A stretch of DNA of 64,000 nt from Cellulomonas humilata (GTDB lineage Bacteria > Actinomycetota > Actinomycetes > Actinomycetales > Cellulomonadaceae): assembly GCF_013359775.1 (NCBI RefSeq), contig NZ_JABMCI010000070.1:124001-188000 (forward strand). The letters run 5' to 3'. Of this stretch, positions 43,171 through 51,126 are shown piece by piece. The translations under genes were made by a program, and so were the position numbers. The notes below the pieces were generated by a model. The model was not told the DNA's origin. It searched no databases and saw only the letters and a program-made list of their open reading frames with translations. How positions within the stretch are numbered: position 1 is the first letter of the stretch; the number at the start of each line of letters is the position of its first letter.

Positions 43171-43212
43171 GAAACCTCCAGGGCTTCATCGGACGAAGTC
43201 GCTGGAGGTTTC
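43171..43212 (-). promoter_or_regulatory. Ribosome-site-sequestering attenuator hairpin
   Basis: GAAACCTCCAG (43171-43181) is a perfect 11-bp inverted repeat of CTGGAGGTTTC (43202-43212), with a 20-nt loop. On the minus strand the proximal arm contains the exporter's GGAGG, 7 nt before its ATG, so the folded RNA blocks translation. The loop carries a further CTTC/GAAG pair. The leader-peptide stop codon overlaps the distal arm by one base. Confidence 0.7.
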
Positions 43213-43241
43213 TAGCCCCGGACCGCGGTGCTCATGAGCAT
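43212..43241 (-). CDS. Leader peptide MLMSTAVRG upstream of the exporter
   Basis: Nine codons, ATG at 43241 (a second in-frame ATG at 43235) to TAG at 43212. The stop abuts the attenuator arm, so a ribosome stalled on this ORF would cover and open the hairpin. Short MSTxxR-like leaders with this geometry are known before inducible chloramphenicol and macrolide resistance genes. The small size means coding is inferred from placement. Confidence 0.6.
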   Translation of the reverse strand: MLMSTAVRG

Positions 43242-43300
43242 CCGCGACCGCCCCGTGCACGTGCCGGGCAGGTGATCAGTCTAGCTCTCGCCTCGGGAGG

Positions 43301-43960
43301 TCACGGCTCGAGGAGTCCGACGAGCACGCGGCGGATCACGTCGGGGAAGACCTCGTCGGGCCCCTGAGGGCTCTCCGGAGACAGTGCTGCGAGGTGCGGA
43401 TGCTCGCCGCGGGCGAGCACGTGCGCGACGTACGCGGCCTGTGCCTGGCTGCGCTCGGGGTCGGGCGTGCCGTGCAGGGTGCGCGCGAACGAGCTGATCA
43501 GCGCATTCATGACCGCGTAGGCGACCAGCTTCTGGCTGTCGCCTGCCGGGTGAGCGTCGAGCACCGCCAGGACGTGCTCGCTGAGCCGCAAGCCGTTCGG
43601 GCCGACCACCGGCGTGCCGACCACCTCGGTCAGCCACGGGTGCCGCTGGTGGATCGCGAGCCCCTGCACGGCGAGGGCGACGAGGTCGTCGAGCCACCGA
43701 CCGCTCGGTGCGGGCAGCTGATACTCGCCGGCGACGTGGTCGACCATGAGGTCGACGAGCTCGTTGCGGCCGGCGACGTGACGGTAGAGCGACCCGCCCC
43801 CGGTGCCGAGCTCAGCGGCGACGCTCCGCATGGTCAGGACGGCGAGGCCGTCGCGGTCGGCGGCCCGGACTGCGGCGACGGTGACCGTGTCGCGGGTGTA
43901 TCGCGGAGGCCGGCCGATGCCAGAGCCTTCCGCCCGAAGCCAGACCGCGTCAGGAGCCAC
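43301..43960 (-). CDS. TetR family transcriptional regulator
   Basis: 219 residues from GTG 43960, which has GGGAGG at 9 nt; an ATG at 43999 overlaps the glycosyltransferase end and is less likely. The DNA-binding domain is TRDTVTVAAVRAADRDGLAV, then MRSVAAELGTGGGSLYRHVA. The C-terminal domain belongs to the TetR_C group seen in TetR-class drug sensors (HVLAVLDAHPAGDSQKLVAY). It lies between the glycosyltransferase and exporter genes and probably binds the 25-bp palindrome at 45192-45216. Confidence 0.8.
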   Translation of the reverse strand: MAPDAVWLRAEGSGIGRPPRYTRDTVTVAAVRAADRDGLAVLTMRSVAAELGTGGGSLYRHVAGRNELVDLMVDHVAGEYQLPAPSGRWLDDLVALAVQGLAIHQRHPWLTEVVGTPVVGPNGLRLSEHVLAVLDAHPAGDSQKLVAYAVMNALISSFARTLHGTPDPERSQAQAAYVAHVLARGEHPHLAALSPESPQGPDEVFPDVIRRVLVGLLEP

Positions 43961-43977
43961 GGGTCGATCCTCCCTGG

Positions 43978-45183
43978 TCAGGCGAGGGTGGCGAGCCACG
44001 CGCGCAGGGGGGCGGTGCCGTCCTCGTCGGCCATGGCGTCGCGCACGGCCTCGGCTCCCTCACGCAGGGCGGCCGAGGAGGCGGCTTCCTCGATGCGGGC
44101 GGCGAGCCTCTCGCCGGTGACCTGCTTGACGGGCAGGGGGCTCGTGCCCGCCCGGAGCTGGGTCAGGCGGCGCGCCCAGAACGGCTGGTCGGTGTGGATC
44201 GGGAGCGGGACGGACGGGATGCCCGCCCGCAGCGCGGCCGCGGTGATGCCCGCGCCCGCCTGGTGGACGACGGCCGCGGCACGCGGCAGCAGCCACGCGT
44301 GGGGCACGTCGCCGACGTGGAGCGCCCGGTCGGGGCCGAGGCGCTCAGCAACCTGCCGAAGGTCGTCACCCTGGAGCACGAACCTGCTGGTCCCGGCCGC
44401 GAGCGCGGTCGAGATCGCGCCGCCGACCGACGCGCCGGGCGGCAGGCTGCCGAGCGTGACGACGACGGGTGCCGGACCTGCTGCGAGGAACTCCTGGAGC
44501 GGGGCGGGCGGGGTCCAGCGTGGCGGTGTCGGCGGCCACCAGAACCCGTCGAGCAACAGGGCGGCGGGCCAGTCGACCGGGCGCGGGAGGACGACCGGGC
44601 TGATCCCGTGGTGTACCGGGATCCCCTGGGCGCGACGCCGGCGCTGCGCGGAGCGACGGCTCTCCGGGGCCAGGCCCAGCTCCGACCGCACGCGGGCGCA
44701 CGCGGGGTCGTACGGGGTCGGCACCGTGCGGGCGAGCCGGCCGCCGAGTGGGTTGCCGACCGCGCCGAGGTCGTGTGCGCTGGCGATCATCGGGGGGTAC
44801 GCGCGGCTGGGGTGCGCAGGCTGGAGGAGGGCTTCGGCCGAGGGCACACCCAGGTGCTCGGCGATGTCGTGGCCGTACGGGGAGATGGCGTTGGTGAGGA
44901 TCACGTCGGCCCCGGGCGCGGCTCGGAGCGCCGCGGAGGCGGCCGAGTCCATGTAGGTCCGCAGGACCGCCAGGTAGGCCCGCACCCCAAAGGTGGAGCC
45001 GGCCGCGGGGGCGAGGGGCGCCGAGATCGCCACGTGCTTCCCGCCGGACTCGGTGACGAGGTCCGCGTACTCGCTGCCTGCGACGACCGTGACCTCGTGC
45101 CCGTCGGCGACGAACGCGGCGGTGAGGCCCGTCGCGGGCGCGACGTCACCGCGGGTGCCGGGGGCGAGCAGCAGGACATGCAT
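43978..45183 (-). CDS. Macrolide-type UDP-glycosyltransferase (MGT family)
   Basis: 401 residues, GT1 GT-B fold. N-terminus MHVLLLAPGTRGDVAPATGL and AAFVADGHEVTVVAGSEYAD match the acceptor domain. The C-terminal nucleotide-sugar domain has APVVVTLGSLPPGASVGGAI and the signature HAWLLPRAAAVVHQAGAGIT, then GIPSVPLPIHTDQPFWARRL. Related enzymes glycosylate and inactivate macrolides or decorate sterols and polyketides. The operon context with a TetR regulator and MFS exporter favours a detoxification or self-protection role. AAAGGAG precedes the ATG and lies within a near-perfect palindrome. Confidence 0.8.
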   Translation of the reverse strand: MHVLLLAPGTRGDVAPATGLTAAFVADGHEVTVVAGSEYADLVTESGGKHVAISAPLAPAAGSTFGVRAYLAVLRTYMDSAASAALRAAPGADVILTNAISPYGHDIAEHLGVPSAEALLQPAHPSRAYPPMIASAHDLGAVGNPLGGRLARTVPTPYDPACARVRSELGLAPESRRSAQRRRRAQGIPVHHGISPVVLPRPVDWPAALLLDGFWWPPTPPRWTPPAPLQEFLAAGPAPVVVTLGSLPPGASVGGAISTALAAGTSRFVLQGDDLRQVAERLGPDRALHVGDVPHAWLLPRAAAVVHQAGAGITAAALRAGIPSVPLPIHTDQPFWARRLTQLRAGTSPLPVKQVTGERLAARIEEAASSAALREGAEAVRDAMADEDGTAPLRAWLATLA

Positions 45184-45191
45184 CGACGACT

Positions 45192-45216
45192 CCTTTGCGA
45201 ACGGCGTTAGCAAAGG
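45192..45216. promoter_or_regulatory. 25-bp near-perfect palindromic operator of the MGT operon
   Basis: Half-sites CCTTTGCGAACG and CGTTAGCAAAGG, one mismatch, around a single central base. It overlaps the Shine-Dalgarno of the glycosyltransferase gene and lies in the spacer to the divergent SRPBCC gene. Size and symmetry fit a TetR-dimer operator; the TetR gene of the same operon is the natural candidate. Confidence 0.65.
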
Positions 45217-45255
45217 GTAGCAGGCGCTGTCAGGGGTCCGTGGAACGCTGCTCGT

Positions 45256-45651
45256 ATGACGACCGAGTCGCGGCATCTGAGCGTGCACATCGACCGCCCG
45301 GTAGGCGAGGTCTACGACTTCGTCTCCGACCCGGCGAACCTGCCCCGGTGGGCTCCCGGGCTGGGGACCTCTGTGGTCCAGGAGGGCGGCCACTGGTTCG
45401 TCGAGACGTCGCAGGGGCGGGTGCAGGTCACGTTCGCCCCGCAGAACGAGCTCGGCGTCCTCGACCACGTCGTGGTGACTCCGTCGGGCGAGACGGTCTA
45501 CGTGCCGCTGCGCGCGATCGCCGACGGCGACGGGTGCGAGGTGGTCTTCACGCTGCGCCGGGCCCCGGGAATGACCGACGCCGAGCTCGAGCGCGACGCG
45601 TCTCTGGTCAACGGCGACCTGTCGCTCCTCAAGAGCATCCTGGAGCGCTAA
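45256..45651 (+). CDS. SRPBCC (START-like) family protein
   Basis: 131 residues. The START-like signature opens the protein: HLSVHIDRPVGEVYDFVSDP, then NLPRWAPGLGTSVV. It ends in the long C-terminal helix (LERDASLVNGDLSLLKSILE). Such proteins bind a hydrophobic ligand. It diverges from the glycosyltransferase operon across the palindrome and might belong to the same response. It converges with the next gene, overlapping by 4 bp. Confidence 0.75.
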   Translation: MTTESRHLSVHIDRPVGEVYDFVSDPANLPRWAPGLGTSVVQEGGHWFVETSQGRVQVTFAPQNELGVLDHVVVTPSGETVYVPLRAIADGDGCEVVFTLRRAPGMTDAELERDASLVNGDLSLLKSILER

Positions 45652-46028
45652 CCGAGCACGTCGATCGTCGAGCGGTCCCCCTCGAACGGGCGCAGCGTGT
45701 CCGGGGCGGGGAACGCGAGGACGTGGCGGGTGACCTCGACGTCCACGGAGCTGAAGTCGTCGGTCTGCACGACGACGCGGTCCGGGGTCACCTCGACGAT
45801 CCGGACGCGCGCGCGGGTGCCGTCCGGCAGGTCGAGCTGCCACAGGTCGGAGAGCCAGTGCAGGCCGCGCTCCTCCAGGGCCTCCTCGGCCTCCAGCCAC
45901 TCGACCGGCCCGGTGATCTCCCGCCCGAGGACGTCCAGCGCGACGAACGCGTCACCGTCCGGGCGGATCCAGCCGAGGCGCTCGCGGTCGCCGGGGCGCA
46001 CGTGCTGGATCCAGTCCTCGCTCAGCAT
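45648..46028 (-). CDS. Hypothetical protein
   Basis: 126 residues from ATG 46028 (SEDWIQHVRPGDRERLGWIR). It is a soluble, acidic protein with alternating strands (RARVRIVEVTPDRVVVQTDD). An ATG 36 nt upstream is possible. No family recognised. It overlaps the stop of the SRPBCC gene. Confidence 0.6.
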   Translation of the reverse strand: MLSEDWIQHVRPGDRERLGWIRPDGDAFVALDVLGREITGPVEWLEAEEALEERGLHWLSDLWQLDLPDGTRARVRIVEVTPDRVVVQTDDFSSVDVEVTRHVLAFPAPDTLRPFEGDRSTIDVLG

Positions 46029-46175
46029 CGCGCGATCGTACTGCGCGACCGACCGCGTCGACATGCTGCCGGGTTGCGTCAGGATCCCGACAGCTGCTCC
46101 CGGTCGCGCCCCACGTCCCGGGTGCTGGTCCTACGATCCTGAACCCGCCCAGCCGACGTGGAACGAGGTCAGCCC

Positions 46176-46742
46176 ATGAGCGATCCGACCGTGGTGTTCG
46201 TCGCGGGGATCGGCAACTCCGACGCGGACCACTGGCAGCGCCTCTGGCACGCCCGGCTGCCCGGGAGCGTCTGGGTGGAGCACCGCTCCTGGGACGACCC
46301 TGTCCGCGACGAGTGGGTGCGCGACCTCGAGGAGACCGTGCACGCGATCGACGGCCCGGCGTTCCTGGTGGCGCACAGCCTGGGCTGCACGCTCGCCGTG
46401 CAGTGGGCCGCGGACCACCCGGGCGACGGGGTGGTCGGGGCGCTCCTCGTCGCGCCCCCCGACGTGCACGGGCCGGTCTTCCCGGAGCGAGCGGTGGGCT
46501 TCGACCGCCCCGTGCTCTCCTGGCTGCCGTTCCCCTCCGTGGTGGTCGTCTCGGACGACGACCCCTACGGCACGCCGGCGCACGCCGAGGAGCTGGCCGG
46601 GCGCCTCGGCGGCGACCTGGTGAACGTGGGGTCCGGAGGGCACCTCAACGCGAGCTCAGGGCTGGGCGACTGGCCCGTCGGGTGGGCGGTTCTCGAGCGG
46701 CTCAGGTGGGCAGAACGGCTGCGATCGCGCTCACCTCGATGA
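46176..46742 (+). CDS. Alpha/beta hydrolase, RBBP9/YdeN type
   Basis: 188 residues from ATG 46176. The RBBP9-like signature is present: VVFVAGIGNSDADHWQRLWH, the Ser nucleophile in FLVAHSLGCTLAVQWA, an acidic residue in VVVVSDDDPYGTPAHA and the His in SGGHLNASSGLGDWPVG. Small serine hydrolases of unknown substrate. The 3' end overlaps the convergent RidA gene by 41 bp. Confidence 0.8.
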   Translation: MSDPTVVFVAGIGNSDADHWQRLWHARLPGSVWVEHRSWDDPVRDEWVRDLEETVHAIDGPAFLVAHSLGCTLAVQWAADHPGDGVVGALLVAPPDVHGPVFPERAVGFDRPVLSWLPFPSVVVVSDDDPYGTPAHAEELAGRLGGDLVNVGSGGHLNASSGLGDWPVGWAVLERLRWAERLRSRSPR

Positions 46743-47103
46743 GAGCCCCGGGCACCCCGAGGCCCGCGACGCGAGCCGCCGTGACCAGAGGGGGCTTGTC
46801 GGAGCCGGCGAGCCGCGGGGCGATCGCGCCGTAGGCGGCGCCGAGGTCGGCGTCCTGCGCGATCAGCACGGTCCACTGCACGACGTCGGCGAGCGACGCC
46901 CCCGCGGCCTCGAGCGCGGTGCTCACGTTGTCGATGGTGCGGACGGACTGCTCGGCGACGTCGTCCGAGACGACCGCCCCGGTGTCGTCGACGCCGTTCT
47001 GGCCGCCGACGTAGATGGTCGTCGCGCCCGCGGGCACGACGGCGACATGGCTGAATGCCGGGCTCACCACGAGACCGGCCGGTTGCAGGCGGGTGATCTC
47101 CAT
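46702..47103 (-). CDS. RidA family protein (enamine/imine deaminase-like)
   Basis: 133 residues from ATG 47103. The YjgF/RidA layout is clear: SPAFSHVAVVPAGATTIYVG, GQNGVDDTGAVVSDDVAEQS, ASLADVVQWTVLIAQDADLG and a C-terminal LVTAARVAGLGVPGALIEVS. The substrate-carboxylate Arg lies in AARVAGLG and the terminal catalytic Glu in LIEVSAIA. It detoxifies reactive enamines or acts on a related substrate. Confidence 0.8.
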   Translation of the reverse strand: MEITRLQPAGLVVSPAFSHVAVVPAGATTIYVGGQNGVDDTGAVVSDDVAEQSVRTIDNVSTALEAAGASLADVVQWTVLIAQDADLGAAYGAIAPRLAGSDKPPLVTAARVAGLGVPGALIEVSAIAAVLPT

Positions 47104-47187
47104 GGGATCCACCGTGGCACGGGCCTCTGACACACGGAGCAGGATCCGAGAAGCGCCGGACGGGCCTTCGTTCGTAGCGTCGTCGTC

Positions 47188-47814
47188 ATGGCAACCATCG
47201 ACTCCGTCCTCCTCGGTGCGGCCGACCCGTCAGCCGCTGAACACTTCTACGCCGCGGCCTTCGGCCCGGACCTCCCCGTGCACGTCACGGCCACGCACGA
47301 GCCGACGACCGGCTTCCGCGGGTTCACGCTCTCCCTGACGGTCGCCCAGCCCGCCGACGTCCGCGCCCTCGTCGACGCCGCCCTCGACGCCGGCGCCGTG
47401 ATGCTCAAGCCGCCCACCAAGTCCTTCTGGGGCTACGGCAGTGGGGTGCAGGCTCCTGACGGCACGATCTGGACGATCGCGACGTCGGCCAAGAAGGACA
47501 CCGGCCCGGCGACCCGGGACCACGAGGCGGTCGTGCTCCTGCTCGGCGTCGACGACGTGGCGGCGACCAAGCGGTTCTACGTCGACCGCGGGCTGACCGT
47601 GGCCAAGAGCTTCGGTCACAGGTACGCCGAGTTCGAGGGCGGCTCCGGCCGGGTCACGCTGGGGCTCTACGGGCGTCGCGCCCTGGCGAAGACCGCCGGG
47701 GTCGACCCCGAGGGCTCCGGCTCGCACCGGCTCGCGATCGTCGGCGACCTCGGGTCGTTCGCGGACCCGGACGGGTTCGCGTGGCAGGCGGCGTCGATCG
47801 GGGCGACGCACTGA
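47188..47814 (+). CDS. Two-domain glyoxalase/VOC family protein
   Basis: 208 residues, two VOC modules: SVLLGAADPSAAEHFYAAAF to VQAPDGTIWTIA, and VVLLLGVDDVAATKRFYVDR to DPDGFAWQAAS. Members bind metals or antibiotics or act as isomerases; no specific activity can be assigned. Confidence 0.75.
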   Translation: MATIDSVLLGAADPSAAEHFYAAAFGPDLPVHVTATHEPTTGFRGFTLSLTVAQPADVRALVDAALDAGAVMLKPPTKSFWGYGSGVQAPDGTIWTIATSAKKDTGPATRDHEAVVLLLGVDDVAATKRFYVDRGLTVAKSFGHRYAEFEGGSGRVTLGLYGRRALAKTAGVDPEGSGSHRLAIVGDLGSFADPDGFAWQAASIGATH

Positions 47815-47871
47815 CGTCGTATCTGCGCACCGGCGCACGGGTCCTTCGCGGGTGACCCCAGGAGGCCCCGC

Positions 47872-48681
47872 ATGTCCCGTCTCGTCCTCGACCGCCCGGC
47901 CGACACGCGTCGCGCGGCGGCCCAGCTCGCCGCCGGCATGCCCGTGGCCCACGGGTTCGGCACGATCTACGCCCTGACCGCCCGCGGCGACGGCGTGCGC
48001 CGGCTCAACACGCTGAAAGGTCGGCCGCTGGACCAGACGGGCAGCCTCACGGCGCCGACCGGCCACGTCCTGGACGCGTTCGACCTCGGAGCGCTGCCGG
48101 TCGGTGTGTCCCGCGGGCTGGTGCAGGACGTGGTGGACGCGTTCGGCGCGCTGGGCCCGTTCGGCTTCCGCGGACCGGCCGCGCGACACGTCCCGGAGGG
48201 GCTGACCGCGCAGGACGGGGGCACGACGACGACGCAGGTGATCGTGCCGGGCGACGCGTGCCCGTCGCAGGCGTTCCTCGCCGCCGCCGCCGCGGCCGTG
48301 GGCGACGAGCCGCTCGTGATCTCGTCGGCGAACCGGTCCCGGCACGTCACCGGGGGCCACGACGCGCCCGTGCACTGGCGGGTCGACGCGCTCCGGGCGG
48401 AGCTCGGCGGGGAGGGGCTGGTGTTCCTGGAGCACCCCGACGAGGACGCCGCCCGCGCGCGCTTCCCCCGGCACACCCCGGTGTCGACGACGATCCTCGG
48501 GCTGCATCGTGCCGAGCGCGCGCACGGGCGGGTGCACCTGGTTCTCGAACGGCACGGCTCCCTGCACTCCGACGACGTCACGCGCGTGCTGCACTCCCTC
48601 GGCGTCGGGCTGACGATCGGCGACCGGGCCGCGACGCGCCTGGAACCCCGCGTCTACGCCACCCTGGCGCCCGTCGCCTGA
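47872..48681 (+). CDS. Sua5/YciO/YrdC domain protein
   Basis: 269 residues. The YrdC fold is recognisable by HGFGTIYALTARGDGVRRLN, TLKGRPLDQTGSL (the KxR motif that binds ATP and substrate), and EPLVISSANRSRHVTGG. Classical Sua5/TsaC makes threonylcarbamoyl-AMP for tRNA t6A, but this sequence is diverged and may be an accessory paralogue. A perfect AGGAGG lies before the ATG. Confidence 0.7.
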   Translation: MSRLVLDRPADTRRAAAQLAAGMPVAHGFGTIYALTARGDGVRRLNTLKGRPLDQTGSLTAPTGHVLDAFDLGALPVGVSRGLVQDVVDAFGALGPFGFRGPAARHVPEGLTAQDGGTTTTQVIVPGDACPSQAFLAAAAAAVGDEPLVISSANRSRHVTGGHDAPVHWRVDALRAELGGEGLVFLEHPDEDAARARFPRHTPVSTTILGLHRAERAHGRVHLVLERHGSLHSDDVTRVLHSLGVGLTIGDRAATRLEPRVYATLAPVA

Positions 48682-48694
48682 CGCTGCGCGGAGG

Positions 48695-49120
48695 TCAGGC
48701 CGCGCTGTGCTCGACCGCGACGTCGATCACCCAGGTGACCCCGAACGGGTCCGTGAGCATCCCGTAGAGCGGTGCCCACTGTGACGTCGCCAGCGGCACG
48801 ACGACGGTCGAGCCCTCGGCCAGCCGCTCCCAGAGCGCGGTGACCTCCTCGGTCGTGTCGCCGCGCAGGGAGACGAAGAAGGGGTCGTCGCCCCGGCTCC
48901 ACGGCCGCGCCGCAGGCACGTCGTAGGCCATCACGCGGAAGCCGTTCTCGGCGGCGACCTGCCCCCAGACCACCTGGTCGGCCTCCGCGGGGTCCTGGAC
49001 GGCTCCCATGTCCTGGTAGCTGATCACGGTGAGTGCTCCGCCGAACACGGAGTGGTAGAAGCCGAGCGCCGCGCGGGCGTCGCCGCGGAAGTTCAGGTGG
49101 GTGGTGGTCTGCACGGTCAC
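48695..49120 (-). CDS. PhnB-like VOC family protein
   Basis: 141 residues. The PhnB-type pattern is present: TTHLNFRGDARAALGFYHSV, FGGALTVISYQDMGAV, DDPFFVSLRGDTTEEVTALW and TDPFGVTWVIDV. It is widespread as a small metal-binding dimer; the function of this type is unknown. Confidence 0.8.
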   Translation of the reverse strand: MTVQTTTHLNFRGDARAALGFYHSVFGGALTVISYQDMGAVQDPAEADQVVWGQVAAENGFRVMAYDVPAARPWSRGDDPFFVSLRGDTTEEVTALWERLAEGSTVVVPLATSQWAPLYGMLTDPFGVTWVIDVAVEHSAA

Positions 49121-49278
49121 GGTCGTGTCCTTACCTGGGTCCGACGAGGCGGGAGGTCCGTCCTCTGCGCGCCACTGTCGTCGGCGAAGCGGTCAGCACC
49201 TGTCCTCCGCGCACCTTGACCCGCTGCCCTCACCAGGAGAACGGTGGGGCCGTCATCGGAGCGCGAGCGAGGAGTGTC

Positions 49279-49458
49279 ATGGCGAACAAGTCGTCCGGTG
49301 CGGGAGGCGGGGCCGTCTACGGGATCGGGTTCGTCGGCGCCGCGGTCTACTACTTCCAGCAGGCGGACACGTTCTGGATGTTCGTGCTCGCGATCCCGAA
49401 GGCGATCATCTGGCCGGGGATCGTCGTGTTCGAGCTGCTCAAGAGCTTCTACGGCTGA
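49279..49458 (+). CDS. Small membrane protein
   Basis: 59 residues from ATG 49279 with GGAG upstream. A Gly/Ala segment (GGGAVYGIGFVGAAVYYFQQ) and a second helix (FWMFVLAIPKAIIWPGIVVF) give two membrane passes. Similar short proteins are common in actinobacteria, with no known function. Confidence 0.65.
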   Translation: MANKSSGAGGGAVYGIGFVGAAVYYFQQADTFWMFVLAIPKAIIWPGIVVFELLKSFYG

Positions 49459-49466
49459 CCTCGCGG

Positions 49467-49979
49467 TCAGCCCCGCAGTGGTCGTCCTCGCGCGTCTCGA
49501 CTGAACCGACCGCGCCGTACCGACAGGTACAGCAGCCCCTCGGCGAAGCCCCAGACGCCCATCACGATCGCGGCGAGGCCGAGCGTGAAGAACCCGCCGA
49601 CCACGGTGATGGCCAGCATCGTCAGTCCCCGTCGCCAGTAGCCGAGGTACATCCGGTGCAGACCGAGGCCGCCGAGGAAGACACCGAGCAGGCCGGCGGC
49701 GACGCGGGACCGGGTGAGCTGCGGCCACCGCCAGGACACTCGCACGGCCGAGGCCGTCGTCCACCGCCGTCGTCTCGGCCCGCGCACCGTCTCCCGGGCG
49801 ACGGGCACCGCGTCCTGCACGTCGGGCACGCGGCCGGGCGGGTAGCGCACCGTGGCCGAGAGGGGCACGAACGGTGGGGGCGGCGGGTGCATCGGGCGGC
49901 GGGTGACCACGGGGCGCTCGCGGACCTCGTCGTCGAGGTCGAGGTCGAGGACGTCCAGCCGGTCGATCGTGTCGGTCAC
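49467..49979 (-). CDS. TM2-domain membrane protein
   Basis: 170 residues from GTG 49979. A Pro-rich cytosolic region precedes a TM2 domain: RVAAGLLGVFLGGLGLHRMY, LGYWRRGLTMLAITVVGGFF and IVMGVWGFAEGLLYLSVRRG. TM2 proteins are two-helix membrane proteins of unknown function. Stop codons of this gene and the small gene before it face each other 8 bp apart. Confidence 0.75.
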   Translation of the reverse strand: MTDTIDRLDVLDLDLDDEVRERPVVTRRPMHPPPPPFVPLSATVRYPPGRVPDVQDAVPVARETVRGPRRRRWTTASAVRVSWRWPQLTRSRVAAGLLGVFLGGLGLHRMYLGYWRRGLTMLAITVVGGFFTLGLAAIVMGVWGFAEGLLYLSVRRGRFSRDARGRPLRG

Positions 49980-50039
49980 GGGTGCTCCCGCGGGGTCGGC
50001 CGCCGCAGCATGCGGCGGATCCTCCGAGCGTAGGCCGTG

Positions 50040-50313
50040 TGCTGCGCGACCGGTAGCGTGCCGGGACGCGTCTGCGACCGCTCGCCTGGCGGGCCACCGA
50101 CGAGCTGCTCGGCGCACGGGTCCGACGCCCCGAGTGGGCGTTCATGAACGACGGCTACGCGCCGGTGGACCCGAGCGCCCGCTGGTGATCCTGGACGCCG
50201 CCGACGAGGTCGACCGGTACTGCATCCGGCTGTACGCGCGCACACGCCGGACGGCGTGGACGTGGCGGTGCACCACCCGGTACCTGAGCGCGCGGCTGGA
50301 GCGCCCCGCCTGA
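50040..50313 (+). pseudogene. Remnant of a SAM-dependent methyltransferase
   Basis: One frame reads RRPEWAFMNDGYAPVDPSAR and stops. A neighbouring frame continues with LDAADEVDRYCIRLYARTRR, giving the N-terminal pattern (WxFMNxGY, then a D-E-x-DRYCIxLY block) of a class of actinobacterial methyltransferases related to phthiotriol methyltransferase. The SAM-binding motif that should follow is absent and the frames are shifted at least once. It is a decayed gene fragment. Confidence 0.45.
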
Positions 50314-50345
50314 CCCGTGTCGGACCCCCGTTCTAGCCTGCCCAC

Positions 50346-51122
50346 ATGAGCGATCTCTCCGACCTGCGCGGCTCGCGGTTCCACGACGCCGACATGCAGG
50401 GTGCACAGTTCACGATGGTGGACCTGACCGGCTCCACCTTCCGGTTCGTGGGGTTCCACGGCGCGGTGATGCGCGGCGTCGAGCTCACGGACACCTCCAT
50501 CGACGGCGACGTCCAGAACCTCGTCATCAACGGCGTCGACGTCGCACCGCTGGTCGAGGCCGAGCTGGACCGCCGCTACCCCGACAAGGCGCTGTTCCGG
50601 CCGACCACCGCCGACGGGTTCCGGCAGGCGTGGGACGTCAACGAGCGGCTCTGGGCAGCCACCGTCGAACGCGCGCGCCGGCTGCCGCCGGAGCTGTTGC
50701 ACGAGTCCGTCGCGCAGGAGTGGTCCTTCGTCCAGACCCTGCGGCACCTGGCCTTCGCGTCCGAGTCGTGGGTGGCCCGCGGGATCCTGGGCGACCCGAG
50801 CCCATGGCACCCGCTCTCGCTGCCGTGGGACCAGATGCGTCCACGACCGGGGGTGCCGCATGACCGGGACGCTCGGCCGTCGCTGGACGAGGCGCTCGCC
50901 CTGCGACTCGACGCCATGGCCGTGGTGCGGGGTGTGGTCGACGGCCTGACGGACGAGCAGCTGGACCGCACGACCGATCCGCTGGTGGGTCCGGGGTGGC
51001 CCGACGAGGGCGCGACGTTCCCCGTCCGCAAGTGCCTTCTCGTCGTGCTCAACGAGGAGTGGTGGCACCGCACGTACGCCGAGCGCGACCTGGCCGTGCT
51101 GGAGGCCCGGGACGGATACTGA
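50346..51122 (+). CDS. Pentapeptide-like / DinB-type protein, second copy
   Basis: 258 residues. Residues 1-55 form a pentapeptide-like run (DLRGSRFHDADMQGAQFTMV, then DGDVQNLVINGVDVAPLVEA). A DinB-type bundle follows (SFVQTLRHLAFASESWVARG, then VLNEEWWHRTYAERDL). It is homologous over its whole length to the protein at 4753-5472, including the shared NLVxNGVxVxxxVEAELDRR junction. It is followed after 4 nt by a deazaflavin-type reductase gene. Confidence 0.75.
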   Translation: MSDLSDLRGSRFHDADMQGAQFTMVDLTGSTFRFVGFHGAVMRGVELTDTSIDGDVQNLVINGVDVAPLVEAELDRRYPDKALFRPTTADGFRQAWDVNERLWAATVERARRLPPELLHESVAQEWSFVQTLRHLAFASESWVARGILGDPSPWHPLSLPWDQMRPRPGVPHDRDARPSLDEALALRLDAMAVVRGVVDGLTDEQLDRTTDPLVGPGWPDEGATFPVRKCLLVVLNEEWWHRTYAERDLAVLEARDGY

Positions 51123-51126
51123 CGAC

